A program made the position numbers and the translations under genes. 64,000 nucleotides of DNA from Kitasatospora sp. NBC_00240 (GTDB lineage: Bacteria > Actinomycetota > Actinomycetes > Streptomycetales > Streptomycetaceae): positions 7,254,001-7,318,000 of the forward strand of contig NZ_JAPEMU010000001.1 of NCBI RefSeq assembly GCF_026342405.1, read 5' to 3'. Position 1 is the first letter of the stretch; every line of letters begins with the position of its first letter. The notes beneath the pieces were generated by a model, which saw only the letters and a list, made by a program, of their open reading frames with translations, was not told where the DNA came from and did no database searches. This document shows positions 1 to 8,680 of the stretch, piece by piece.

Positions 1-172
1 TCTGCCGAACATTAGACAGGATAGTGGGAACGTGTGCCCGGGAACGGTACCCGGCGGGGAGATCGAGCCTCGACCGTCCGCCGTCCGCCCGGGCCACCTC
101 CTCGAGTACGACCACCACCACACGGTCATGCGGCCCGTCCGGACGGGACGGCATGGCAGCGGCAGGAGCAGC

Positions 173-2401
173 ATGGCCACAGAGCCCGAGCCACAGGGGC
201 CGGGGCTTCCCCCCGCTCCGTCCGCGGCCGGGTCCGGTCGCGGACGCCCGCCCGCCCAGGCGGTCCGCAGGCATGCCCTGCGCGGCGCGCCGGGCCGGCT
301 CGCGCCGATGGTGTCCGCCGGCCTGCCCACCACCTCCGGGGACTCCACCCCGGACTGGCTCGAGCCGGCGATGGCCGCCAACGGCATCGGCTCCTTCGAC
401 TGGGACATCCGCCGGGACGTCCTGGAGGGCGACCACCGGGCCTGCGCGATCATCGGTCTGGACAAGGGCCGGTTCGACAGCTCCTCGACGTCGTTCCTGA
501 GCCTGCTGCACCCCGAGGACGCGCCCGTGGTGCGCCGCCGGGTCGAGCGGGCCGTCGCCGAGCTGGGCCAGTGCGGCGCCTACTACCGCACGGTCGGCCC
601 GAACGGCAGCATGCGGGCCGTCCGGTTCCGCGGCCGGGTGCTGGCCGACGCCTTCGGCCGGGCCTCGCGGATGGTCGGCTTCGTCTGGGACGCCACCGTC
701 GAGCTGCACAAGCGCGACCGCGCCGACCGGATGGCGCTGCTGCGCGAGGAGCGCTCGCGGTTCATCAAGGAGGCCGCCCGGGCGCTGTCCGAGGCGGTCA
801 CGGTCCGGGACGTCGCCCGGGTCTTCACCGAGCTGCCGCTGCCGGGCCTGCCGCCGGACGGCCTGGTGCTGGCCGCCCAGGAGGCCGGCCGGTTGCAGAT
901 CCTCGGCGCCAGCGGCTACCGCCCCGACGAGATGGCGGTCTACGACCGCTCGCTGCTGCCCGCCGGGCACCCCGCCGCCGAGGCGATCCGGTTGCGCGCG
1001 CCGGTCTTCATCGCCAGCCGCGAGGAGTACCGCGAGCGCTACCCCGAGACCTGGGGTCCGGTCAGCGACAGCAGCCGCAGCGCCTGGGCCTTCCTGCCGC
1101 TGGTGGCCAGCGGCCGCCCGATCGGCGTCTGCCTGGTCAGCTTCGACGACGACCGGGAGCTGGACGCCGACGAGCGCACCCTGCTCTCCACCCTGGGCGG
1201 CCTGGTCGCCCAGTCGCTGGCCAGGGCCCGCCTGCACGACGCCGAGCACGAGCTGGCGGCGGGCCTGCAGCGGGTGATGCTGCCGCGCACCGTCCCGTCG
1301 ATCCCCGGGGTCTCCACGGCGGTGCGCTACCTGGCGGCCGGTTCGGGCCTGCAGATCGGCGGCGACTGGTACGACGTGGTGCCGTTGCCCGGCGGGCACG
1401 TCGGGCTGGTGATCGGCGACGTCCAGGGCCACGACGTGCACGCCGCCGGGATCATGGGTCAGCTGCGGATCGCGCTGCGGGCCTACGCGGCCGAGGGGCA
1501 CCCGCCGGCCGCCGTGATGGCCCGGGCCTCGCGCTTCCTCGCCGACCTGGACACCGATCACTTCGCCACCTGCACCTACGCCGAGGTGAACGTCGACTAC
1601 GGAGTGGTCTACGCGGTGCGGGCCGGCCACCTGGACCCGGTGGTCCGGCGGGCCGACGGCTCGACCACCGTGCAGCCGGTCGCGGGCGGGCTGCCGCTCG
1701 GGATCGCGCCGGACGAGGAGTACCGGGTGACCCGGTTCAGCCTCGATCCCGGCGAGACGGTGCTGCTCTGCACCGACGGTCTGGTGGAGTCCCGCACGAT
1801 GGACCTGGACACCGGCTTCTCCCGGCTGTGCCACGTGCTGTCGGGCGAGCTCCCGGCCCGCGGCGAGTCGGCCCGGGACCCGCTGGAGGACCTCGCCGAC
1901 CGGGTCGCCTCCCAGTCCGCCGACTCCAGCGAGCGCGAGGACGACATAGCGCTGCTGCTGCTGCGCTGGGACGGCCCGGAGGGCGGACTGGCCGCCCAGC
2001 AGCTGCGCCGCCGGATCGGCCAGGCGGACCTGGCCCGGATCGCCGAGGTGCGCGCCGAGCTGCGCGACGCGCTGCGTCGCTGGGGCGTCGCCGACCTGGT
2101 GGACACCGCCGAGCTGCTCGCCTCGGAGCTGGTCACCAACGCCATCCGGCACACCGACCGGGACGCGATGTTCACCGCCCGGCTCTACCGGGAGCCGGCC
2201 ACCGACCGGGCCCGGTTGCGGGTCGAGGTGGAGGACGAGTCGGACCTCTGGCCGACCCGCCGTACGCCGGGGGAGCAGGCCTCCTCCGGGCGCGGGCTGA
2301 TGCTGGTGGAGGCCCTGTCGGACGCCTGGGGCGTGGAGCCCCGGGGCACCGGCAAGCGGATGTGGTTCGAGCTCTGCGCGGCGGGCCCGGAGGCCGACTG
2401 A
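173..2401 (+). CDS. PAS-GAF-SpoIIE phosphatase-RsbW kinase regulator
   Basis: This is a multi-domain PPM (SpoIIE-class) serine phosphatase of the kind that switches anti-sigma/anti-anti-sigma partners. From the chosen start the 742-residue protein has a PAS-like domain (about 60-170), a GAF domain (about 200-360), the phosphatase domain (about 375-600) and an RsbW-type ATPase domain (about 625-735). The metal-binding acidic residues in GGDWYD, GDVQGHD, CTDG and REDDIAL are all present, as are the N box ELVTNAIRHT and G box SGRGLML, so both ends should be active. No membrane segment is visible, so it is probably cytosolic. ATG 173 has AGGAG four bases upstream; in-frame GTG 32, ATG 128 and ATG 308 are alternatives. 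The sensed signal is unknown. Confidence 0.9.
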   Translation: MATEPEPQGPGLPPAPSAAGSGRGRPPAQAVRRHALRGAPGRLAPMVSAGLPTTSGDSTPDWLEPAMAANGIGSFDWDIRRDVLEGDHRACAIIGLDKGRFDSSSTSFLSLLHPEDAPVVRRRVERAVAELGQCGAYYRTVGPNGSMRAVRFRGRVLADAFGRASRMVGFVWDATVELHKRDRADRMALLREERSRFIKEAARALSEAVTVRDVARVFTELPLPGLPPDGLVLAAQEAGRLQILGASGYRPDEMAVYDRSLLPAGHPAAEAIRLRAPVFIASREEYRERYPETWGPVSDSSRSAWAFLPLVASGRPIGVCLVSFDDDRELDADERTLLSTLGGLVAQSLARARLHDAEHELAAGLQRVMLPRTVPSIPGVSTAVRYLAAGSGLQIGGDWYDVVPLPGGHVGLVIGDVQGHDVHAAGIMGQLRIALRAYAAEGHPPAAVMARASRFLADLDTDHFATCTYAEVNVDYGVVYAVRAGHLDPVVRRADGSTTVQPVAGGLPLGIAPDEEYRVTRFSLDPGETVLLCTDGLVESRTMDLDTGFSRLCHVLSGELPARGESARDPLEDLADRVASQSADSSEREDDIALLLLRWDGPEGGLAAQQLRRRIGQADLARIAEVRAELRDALRRWGVADLVDTAELLASELVTNAIRHTDRDAMFTARLYREPATDRARLRVEVEDESDLWPTRRTPGEQASSGRGLMLVEALSDAWGVEPRGTGKRMWFELCAAGPEAD

Positions 2402-2549
2402 CCCGCGGTCGGCCCGCCGCCGGCGCTCCGACCGCGCCCGTACCGACCGCGCCGGGCGGGCACCCTCGCGCCGCCCCGTGGCCAGGCCGGTCGCGGGGCG
2501 GCGGTGCGCCGGGGGCGCGGCGGCTTCGGACGCGCGGGCCGCGGCGCCG

Positions 2550-3617
2550 TCAGCCGAACTGCTGCTCAAGGTCCTTGAGCTTCTGCTCCAGCGAGTCGAG
2601 CCGGGGCAGCGTCACGGTGTCCTCGTCGGCGGTGAGGTCGATGGTCCGCCGACCGGGCCGCACCGGCAGGCCCGGCTGGAGCACGGCGGCGGTCGCCGCC
2701 GATTCGGACTGCCCGTCCGTCAGCGCCTCCGGTACCACCACCGGGCCCGGTGGTGTCAGCGCGTCCGGCCCCGCTATCGCGGACTCCGATCCGGATCCGG
2801 ACTCCAGTTGCCGGGCCGCCCCGCGCGGGCGCCAGACGCTGTGCGTCCGGTTGATGGCGCGGATCTCGGCGCGCTCACGCCGGCTGGCCATCCGCTGACG
2901 CTCCCGGTTGGCGGCCGCCTCCCGCTTGTCGTCCCGGACTTCCTCGACCGCTTCGTCCAGGCTGCGCACGCCCTCCAGAAGCATCAGCGACCAGGCCGCG
3001 TACGTCTCGCGCGGGGCCCGCAGCCAGCGGACGATGCGGATCTGCGGCAGCGGACGGGGCACCAGGCCCTGCTCGCGGAGGGCCGCCACCCGGGTCTGCT
3101 TCAGGGCCCGGTCGAAGAGCACGGCCGCCGAGAGGGACATCCCCGCGAAGAACTGCGGGGCGCCGGCGTGGCCGAAGCCGCGCGGGGCGTGCACCCAGTT
3201 GAACCAGGCGGACGCGCCGGCGAACAGCCAGACCAGCAGCCGTGAGCCGAGTGCGGCGTCGCCGTGGCTGGCCTCGCGCACCGCCAGCACCGAGCAGAAC
3301 ATCGCCGCGCCGTCCAGGCCGAACGGCACCAGGTACTCCCAGCCCCCGGAGAGGTTGAGGTTCTGCACGCCGAAGCCGACCAGGCCGTGGAAGGAGAGCG
3401 CGGCCGCGACGGCGGCGCAGCAGAACAGCAGGGTGTAGGAGGCGGCGCCGTAGAGCGATTCCTTGCGTCGCCGCCGTTCCTCGGAACGCTCCCAGGAATC
3501 GCCGCCGACCGAGCCGGCGGAGCCCCTGCTGCGAGCGAAAGCCACCAGCACAGCGCTGATCACGAGCGCTGCCACGCCGCTGACGGCCCAGCCCAGTGGT
3601 ATGTCGGACAGTTTCAT
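2550..3617 (-). CDS. DUF2637 family membrane protein
   Basis: The 355-residue protein has four hydrophobic segments in its N-terminal half (about 8-28, 57-78, 90-112, 125-150) followed by a charged cytoplasmic tail rich in Arg and Glu that ends in a short coiled-coil-like stretch (SLEQKLKDLEQQFG). This is the layout of the actinobacterial DUF2637 family. Chromosomal and plasmid members exist, and some plasmid ones are linked to conjugal spread (SpdB). No replication or transfer gene lies nearby, so this is probably a chromosomal family member of unknown role. It is transcribed alone and converges on the phosphatase gene to its left. Confidence 0.8.
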   Translation of the reverse strand: MKLSDIPLGWAVSGVAALVISAVLVAFARSRGSAGSVGGDSWERSEERRRRKESLYGAASYTLLFCCAAVAAALSFHGLVGFGVQNLNLSGGWEYLVPFGLDGAAMFCSVLAVREASHGDAALGSRLLVWLFAGASAWFNWVHAPRGFGHAGAPQFFAGMSLSAAVLFDRALKQTRVAALREQGLVPRPLPQIRIVRWLRAPRETYAAWSLMLLEGVRSLDEAVEEVRDDKREAAANRERQRMASRRERAEIRAINRTHSVWRPRGAARQLESGSGSESAIAGPDALTPPGPVVVPEALTDGQSESAATAAVLQPGLPVRPGRRTIDLTADEDTVTLPRLDSLEQKLKDLEQQFG

Positions 3618-3659
3618 CGCCTGAACCAGCCTCGCTTTCCTGCGTAGTGACGGCGGGGA

Positions 3660-3780
3660 CCATCATGGCGGATTGTGCGGTGCGGCATGGCTGATTTGCT
3701 GTCAATGCGCTGAGGAGGGGGATTTCTGACGGAAAATAAAGCGCATCGTATTACTAATATGGCGCGCTATTTCCCGGAAT
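3660..3780. promoter_or_regulatory. AT-rich promoter region upstream of the DUF2637 gene
   Basis: This is a conspicuous AT-rich island in very GC-rich DNA, lying between the DUF2637 start (3617) and the end of the FhuF-like gene (3807). Read on the minus strand it holds a consensus-like -35 TTGACA and several TA-rich hexamers (TAATAC, TACGAT). It also carries TTCCCGGAATT at 3771-3781, a motif seen twice more near 33.7 kb. I could not fix a single -10/-35 pair. Confidence 0.4.
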
Positions 3781-3806
3781 TCCGGCCCTCGGACCGTTTC
3801 CGGCCG

Positions 3807-4679
3807 TCAACCTCGTGCGATCCGGGGGCAACCCGTGCACGCGTCCGCCGGGCGGACGGTGTACAGCAGGCAGCAGCCGGCCCGGGTCCGGGTCCGGACG
3901 GGCGCCGAACCGTCGCACTCCTCGAAGCGGAAGCCCGTCCCCGGGAGAAAGGGCGCCGTCCGCGCTCCGGCGTGCTCCGGCAGCAGCGCACGGAGCGCGC
4001 CCACCGCGCGCTCCTCCTCGCCGAGCAGCGCGGACACCTGCCACAGTCCCTCCACCACGGCGTCCGTCACGCAGGCCCACAGGGTGCGCGGGCCGCGCCG
4101 CACCTGCGGCCGGAACAGGGCCAGGACGGGGGTGAAGTGCTCGGTCAGCGCCGTCAGCAGGCGCTCCCGCAGCGCCGCCTCGTCCGCCACCACCAGGGCG
4201 CCGGGCAGGCCTGCCGCCGGATCCTGCGGCAGGCAGAAGAACGCCCCCAGGTCGGCGGTCAGCGCCCCGGTGGCGCGCCGCAGCGAGAGCGCCTCGGCCG
4301 GCAGCAGCGGCACCCGGCGCTCCAGCAGCCAGGGCAGTGTGAACAGCAGTCCGACCGGCCAGCAGTAGCGGTGCAGGCAGAACCCCGCCGCGACGTCCGG
4401 GCGCAGCAGGGTGCCGTAGCGGTCCAGGCCGTCGCGCACGTCGAAGTCGATGAGCTCGCGCAGTCCTGCCGGGTCGTGCAGCAGCTGGGCGCCGCTGACC
4501 CAGCCGTCGCCGCTCCGGGGCGGGCCGTGGTGGACCCGGAGGGTCGGGAAGGCCTCGCCCAGCCGGGCATGGGCCCGCGTGCAGGGCGCGGCGGGGGTGG
4601 CCGGGACGGGTACGGCGGATGCGGCTGGGGCGGGTGCGACGGGGGGTGCAGGGCGCGGCTCGATGCTGCTCACGGTCAT
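3807..4679 (-). CDS. FhuF-like ferric-siderophore reductase, 2Fe-2S
   Basis: The 290-residue protein ends in a C-C-x10-C-x2-C motif (CCLLYTVRPADACTGCPR), the unusual [2Fe-2S] ligand set of FhuF. FhuF-type proteins reduce Fe(III) in imported siderophores in the cytosol and so release the metal. The N-terminal 30-40 residues are Pro/Ala-rich and look disordered. ATG 4679 gives MTVSSIEPRP; a longer in-frame start at 4793 would run back over the iron box and the upstream stop codon and is less likely. An IdeR/DmdR-type iron box lies 84 bases upstream (4764-4782), which supports iron-repressed expression. No siderophore synthesis or uptake gene is present in the window. Confidence 0.82.
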   Translation of the reverse strand: MTVSSIEPRPAPPVAPAPAASAVPVPATPAAPCTRAHARLGEAFPTLRVHHGPPRSGDGWVSGAQLLHDPAGLRELIDFDVRDGLDRYGTLLRPDVAAGFCLHRYCWPVGLLFTLPWLLERRVPLLPAEALSLRRATGALTADLGAFFCLPQDPAAGLPGALVVADEAALRERLLTALTEHFTPVLALFRPQVRRGPRTLWACVTDAVVEGLWQVSALLGEEERAVGALRALLPEHAGARTAPFLPGTGFRFEECDGSAPVRTRTRAGCCLLYTVRPADACTGCPRIARG

Positions 4680-4763
4680 GGTGCGGGCCCCATCGGGTCG
4701 ACCGGAGCTCGGGGGAGCCCGGGAACGGCAAGGCTGACCCGGCCGAGGCGCTGCTCCCCCCGG

Positions 4764-4782
4764 CCAGGTTAGCCTCACCTTA
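4764..4782 (-). promoter_or_regulatory. Iron box (IdeR/DmdR1-type operator)
   Basis: The 19 bases CCAGGTTAGCCTCACCTTA match 15 of 19 positions of the actinobacterial iron-box consensus as I remember it (TTAGGTTAGGCTCACCTAA), and the reverse strand also matches well. The box sits 84 bases before the FhuF-like start and overlaps the TAA stop codon (4780-4782) of the gene upstream. Iron-bound DmdR1/IdeR would be expected to repress the reductase gene. Confidence 0.75.
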
Positions 4783-5619
4783 GCTGATGGCATCCCCCGC
4801 TTCCTGCCCGATACGGCCGTCCGGGGGAGCGCCCGGCGCGGGCACCGCGCTCAGCTGGCGCGCGAGCCACACCGGTACACCTCCGAGCGCCTGCACCAGC
4901 CGCGCCGCCTCCGCCCGCAGCCGGGTCGATTCGGCGGGCTCCGACACCTCGGCCAGCGCGGCCAGCGCCGGCGCCACCCCGACCGTGAAGCCGAGCTGCT
5001 CGCGCAGCTCCAGCGAGGCGGCGAAGCCCTCCCGGGCGCGCGTGGTGTCCCCGCCCGCCAGGGACAGCGCGGCCAGGTGCCGCCAGGTGTACGAGGTCAG
5101 CAGCTCGTCACCGTGCGCCTGCGCGCCGTCGTGCGCACGCCGGTAGGCGATCCAGGCCGCCGTCGGGTCGCGCAGCAGGTTCTCCGCCACCAGCCCCCGG
5201 CGGAAGTCCAGTAAAGGACGCCCGGGAGCGTCCGGCGGCAGCAGGGCGGACGTCCGGCCCAACGCGGCCTGCGCCTCGTCCAGCCGGTCGCGCGAGCCGA
5301 GCACACTGGCCACGTACGCCAGGAACCCGCGTGCGCAGGAGGCCGCCGCGCGCTGCTCCGCGGTGGCCACACCCGCCTCGGCCAGCCGCAGGGCCTGTTC
5401 GGCCTGCTGCCAGTGCGCGGCGGTGAACATGCATTGTTCGATGAGGAGTTCGGCCATTTCGAGGGCCGCCGTGGGATCGTGCTCGGCGGCCGGGCGCAAC
5501 AGTTCCGCGGCCTCCTGCCAGCAGGCCCTCGAGCGCAGCCGCCACACGGTACCCCTCTGCCCCTGCGGAGCCCGGCCCCCTCTGTCCCAGCCCCCCAGGG
5601 CCTTTCCGTGCTCCGACAA
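4780..5619 (-). CDS. TPR-like helical repeat protein with a TTA codon
   Basis: The protein is about 279 residues and almost wholly helical, with repeated pairs of amphipathic helices (e.g. WQQAEQALRLAEAGVATAEQ and AREGFAASLELREQLGF) resembling tetratricopeptide repeats. It has no enzyme motif, signal peptide or membrane segment. A perfect Shine-Dalgarno (AAGGAGG, 5625-5631) precedes a TTG at 5619 by five bases; the GTG at 5625 lies inside that site, so the TTG start is preferred. Codon 136 (5212-5214) is TTA, the rare leucine codon read by the bldA tRNA in Streptomyces, which suggests expression late in development. The protein may be a scaffold or a regulator fragment; its function is unknown. 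Confidence 0.7.
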   Translation of the reverse strand: MSEHGKALGGWDRGGRAPQGQRGTVWRLRSRACWQEAAELLRPAAEHDPTAALEMAELLIEQCMFTAAHWQQAEQALRLAEAGVATAEQRAAASCARGFLAYVASVLGSRDRLDEAQAALGRTSALLPPDAPGRPLLDFRRGLVAENLLRDPTAAWIAYRRAHDGAQAHGDELLTSYTWRHLAALSLAGGDTTRAREGFAASLELREQLGFTVGVAPALAALAEVSEPAESTRLRAEAARLVQALGGVPVWLARQLSAVPAPGAPPDGRIGQEAGDAIS

Positions 5620-5624
5620 CGCCA

Positions 5625-5631
5625 CCTCCTT
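5625..5631 (-). promoter_or_regulatory. Ribosome binding site that fixes a TTG start
   Basis: AAGGAGG, complementary to the 16S 3' end, is followed by five bases and then TTG (5619). The alternative GTG codon begins within the site itself and so could not use it. This is the reason for choosing the TTG start of the TPR-like gene. Confidence 0.65.
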
Positions 5632-5809
5632 GTGTGCGCCATCCAGACAAGCCGGACTGTCAGCAGCCGGGGCTGCTGTGGCGGCAATTCAACACGGGGG
5701 TGAGCTTGTGCACCAGATCACGAGCGTCATTGATTTGGACCGGCCCGCCGGGCAGGGGCCCGCGCCGGCGTGCCGAAGGGGGCGCGCGGGGCGCCCGGTC
5801 ACGCCCGGG

Positions 5810-6655
5810 TCAGGACGTCCAGCCGGTCTCCATCAGCGACTCCGCCGCGCCGTTCGCGGGCTGGGGGACACCCGCCGGGTCCAGGCTGAACAGGGCCACC
5901 AGCAGCTGCTCGCCGCGGACGGTGGCCTGGTGGGAGTACCCGGCCATGGTGAACATGGCCGCCGCCATCTCCTCCGCGTGCAGGGTCTGCAGCCAGAGGC
6001 ACTCGACGGACTTCACGTCGGCCGGCTCGGTCCAGGCGTCCACCTGGGCGACCATCCGGCGGCCCAGCAGGGTCACGCCGTCGCGCTCCTGGGCCTCCGT
6101 CAGCTCCAGATCGTCGAAGCCCAGCCACTCCAGGTACCGCGCCGCGGTGAAGACCGCGTCCTGCGAGGTGCGGACGGGCTGGGGGTGGAACGGCGCGCGC
6201 TGCTGCCAGTGCCCCTGCGGCGGGACCTGCGGCATGGTGGGCGGCGCCGGGACGGGGGCGCTGTACGGGCGGGGGGACTGCGGGCGGGTGCTCTGCGGAC
6301 CGGTGCCGGCGGCGCCCGGCAGCCGGGTCGCCCGGTCGACCGGCAGCCGCACGGTGGCGCCGCAGTTGCAGGTGAACTCGGGCTGGGGCCACTGGTCGGA
6401 GCGGCCGCAGTGCGGGCAGCGCATGCTCAGCCAGGAGTCCTCCCAGGACCGGAACCGGACCTGCACCGGCACCCCGCCGCGCAGCAGCGGCACCTTCAGC
6501 GAGGCCCCGCACGGACACGGCAGCGACGGCGGCTCGTACAGGTGCTCACGGCGGCAGGCCGGGCAGCGGATCGCCTGCGCGCCGCCGCCACCGCCGTGGC
6601 CGTGCGGCGCCGGGTCGCGGCCGGTGAAGTCGTCGGGCAGTGACAGTCCGGACAT
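5810..6655 (-). CDS. Zinc-ribbon protein with degenerate Mrr-like domain
   Basis: The 281-residue protein has an N-terminal cysteine region with four CxxC/CxC knuckles (CPAC, CPCG, CPHC, CNCG at about 30-105), a Pro-rich linker, and a C-terminal domain (about 160-255) whose spacing resembles Mrr-type restriction-nuclease folds (LLGRRMVAQV, then MAGYSHQATVRGEQ and LLVALFSLD). In active Mrr-like domains the core reads roughly GVDxxGxxxVAQVK. Here the Asp is Thr and the Lys is Asp, so nuclease activity is doubtful. It may be a DNA- or RNA-binding adaptor. ATG 6655 (MSGLSLPDDF) is chosen over 6766 because the extra 37 residues are low-complexity. The neighbours give no functional clue. Confidence 0.65.
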   Translation of the reverse strand: MSGLSLPDDFTGRDPAPHGHGGGGGAQAIRCPACRREHLYEPPSLPCPCGASLKVPLLRGGVPVQVRFRSWEDSWLSMRCPHCGRSDQWPQPEFTCNCGATVRLPVDRATRLPGAAGTGPQSTRPQSPRPYSAPVPAPPTMPQVPPQGHWQQRAPFHPQPVRTSQDAVFTAARYLEWLGFDDLELTEAQERDGVTLLGRRMVAQVDAWTEPADVKSVECLWLQTLHAEEMAAAMFTMAGYSHQATVRGEQLLVALFSLDPAGVPQPANGAAESLMETGWTS

Positions 6656-7013
6656 GGCGGGCACCGTCCGTTCGGTTCGGCATGGAAGTCGCCCCGGCCG
6701 GAGGCCGGGGGAAGGTCGCCTCCCATGCTCCCCGATCCGCCCCGGTCGTGGCAGGGAATGGCGCAATCCTCAGGGAGAGATCAGGGGTACACGCTCGGTG
6801 ACGTACCCGGCCGGGAGGACCCCGGTCGGCAGCGGCACCGTCCGTGGAGGCACGACCCGGGCCGGGCCCGGCCCCGTCCGCGGCGGTACGGCCACGGGGT
6901 ACCCCGGCGACGGGTCCGGGCACAGCAGTGCGGTTTCCTGTTATCCCGCCGGGTGGCCGGGGTCTCCGAGGGGTGCGGGGGTGTCAGGGTTCGGAGAGCT
7001 GAGGACGGTGCGG
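6656..7013. other. Divergent intergenic region, no gene seen
   Basis: These 358 bases separate the zinc-ribbon gene (left) from the sigma-CAP gene (right). Open frames here are only upstream extensions of the neighbours and are of low complexity. The region should contain both promoters, but I could not identify a convincing -35/-10 or ECF-type promoter pair. GAGGA at 7001-7005 is the ribosome binding site for the sigma gene. Confidence 0.4.
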
Positions 7014-8651
7014 ATGCAGGCGCGAACGGGGACACGGGCGCAGCTGGGCGACGCGGTCGGGACGGCGGTGGTCGTCGCGGCGCAGGCCGGTGACGAGCGC
7101 GCCAGGGAGCGGCTGGTGGCCGCCTACCTGCCCCTGGTCTACAACGTGGTGGGCCGGGCGCTCGACGGCCACGCGGACGTGGACGACGTGGTGCAGGAGA
7201 CCATGGTCCGGGTGATCGGCCGGCTCGACGGGCTGCGCGACCCGGCGGCCTTCCGGTCCTGGCTGGTGGCCGTCGCGATGAACGAGGTCCGCCGGCGGTG
7301 GTCGGCCCGGCAGCAGGCCGGCCTGACCGGCCTGGACGCCGCCGAGGAGGTGCCGGACCCCGGTGCGGACTTCGTGGACCTCACCATCCTGCGGCTCGGC
7401 CTCTCCGGCCAGCGCCGCGAGGTCGCCGAGGCGACCCGCTGGCTGGACGACCGGGACCGGGACCTGCTCGCCCTGTGGTGGCTGGAGACGGCCGGTGAGC
7501 TGACCCGCACCGAGCTGGCCGAGGCCCTGGAACTCTCCCCGCAGCACGCGGCGGTGCGGGTCCAGCGGATGCGCGAGCAGCTGGAGGCGGCCCGGGTGGT
7601 CGTACGGGCGCTCGCCGCCGACCCGCGCTGCGCGGAACTCGACACCCTCACCGAGGCCTGGGACGGCAGCCCCGCCGCCCTGTGGCGCAAGCGGATCGCC
7701 CGGCACGCCCGCGCCTGCGCCGCCTGCGCGGGCCACCGGCGCGGCCTGATGCCCGCCGAGGGCCTGCTGGCCGGCCTCGGCCTGCTGCCGCTGCCGCAGC
7801 ACCCGGGCGGATACCTGCCGACGGCCGCGCAGTCCGGCGCGCCGGGCGGGGACGGCTCGGCCGGGAGCGGAGGCGGCGACGCGGGGTCGGGCGGCGGCAC
7901 CGGCACGGGCAGCGACACCGGATCGGGCGACGGGGCGAGCGGTTCCCCCGCGGAGGGCCACGGCGCCCATGGCGGCCACGGTGGCCCGGACGGTCACGGG
8001 CACGGCGGTCCCGGCCGCCGGCGGCGCCGGACCGGCCGCGCGGTCGGCTCGGCGGTGGTGGTGCTCGCGCTCGGCGCCGCCGTCCTCGGCGCGCTGCGCG
8101 CCGACCCCGAGCCGGCCGCCGCACCGCCGCCGGTGGCCGCCGCACCGCCGGCGCCCACGCCCGCACCCGTGACGCCGACCGCCACCCCGCAGCCCGTGGA
8201 ACCCGTCCCCGTGGTGGTGCCCCCGGTCACGGCCACCCCGACCGGCGCCGCCCCGAGCCCCACCCCGAGGACGGCCGAGCAGCAGATGGCGGACCGGATC
8301 AACGCCACCCGCGCCAAGCGGGGCTGTCCCGCCCTGAAGATCGACCCGCGGCTGCACAGCGCGGCGCAGAAGCACTCGGAGGACATGGCGGCCCGGAACT
8401 ACTACGACCACGTCGACCCCGACGGCGGCCGAGCCGACAGCCGGATCACCGCCAGCGGCTACCGGTGGAGCCTGTGGGGCGAGAACATCGACCGGGGCCG
8501 CAAGAGCCCGGACGGGGTGGTGGACGACTGGATGGACGGTGCCATCCACCAGGACAACATGCTCGACTGCCGGTACACCGCGATGGGGCTGGGCACGGCG
8601 CCGAGCCCGGCCGGCACGCTGTGGACGCTGGACCTCGGCGCCACCCGCTGA
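7014..8651 (+). CDS. Transmembrane ECF sigma factor with extracellular CAP domain
   Basis: The 545-residue protein joins parts rarely found together. Sigma region 2 (about 25-95, including DVDDVVQETMVRVIGRL) and region 4 (about 145-190) are followed by an anti-sigma-like zinc motif H-x3-C-x2-C (about 231-238). A Gly/Ser and His/Gly-rich linker comes next, then one membrane helix (about 343-362), a Pro/Thr-rich wall-spanning segment, and a CAP/SCP domain (about 420-545, with HSEDMAARNYYDHVDPDG and WGENI). The expected topology is sigma domain inside and CAP domain outside. GAGGA eight bases before ATG 7014 supports this start; GTG 6981 is possible. It converges with a second CAP gene. It may be a one-protein envelope sensor whose sigma domain is held at the membrane until release; that is inference. 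Confidence 0.85.
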   Translation: MQARTGTRAQLGDAVGTAVVVAAQAGDERARERLVAAYLPLVYNVVGRALDGHADVDDVVQETMVRVIGRLDGLRDPAAFRSWLVAVAMNEVRRRWSARQQAGLTGLDAAEEVPDPGADFVDLTILRLGLSGQRREVAEATRWLDDRDRDLLALWWLETAGELTRTELAEALELSPQHAAVRVQRMREQLEAARVVVRALAADPRCAELDTLTEAWDGSPAALWRKRIARHARACAACAGHRRGLMPAEGLLAGLGLLPLPQHPGGYLPTAAQSGAPGGDGSAGSGGGDAGSGGGTGTGSDTGSGDGASGSPAEGHGAHGGHGGPDGHGHGGPGRRRRRTGRAVGSAVVVLALGAAVLGALRADPEPAAAPPPVAAAPPAPTPAPVTPTATPQPVEPVPVVVPPVTATPTGAAPSPTPRTAEQQMADRINATRAKRGCPALKIDPRLHSAAQKHSEDMAARNYYDHVDPDGGRADSRITASGYRWSLWGENIDRGRKSPDGVVDDWMDGAIHQDNMLDCRYTAMGLGTAPSPAGTLWTLDLGATR

Positions 8652-8680
8652 TCCGGCCGCTCCTGCGCCCGGTCCCGCCG

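Noticed and set aside
2550..3617. Evidence of an integrated plasmid from the DUF2637 gene
   Set aside because: No replication, transfer, integrase or attachment-site signature lies around it, and chromosomal members are common.
5634..7013. Upstream extension of the sigma-CAP reading frame by 460 codons
   Set aside because: The extension overlaps the zinc-ribbon gene, is low-complexity and has no family motif; GAGGA and ATG 7014 fit the sigma domain start.
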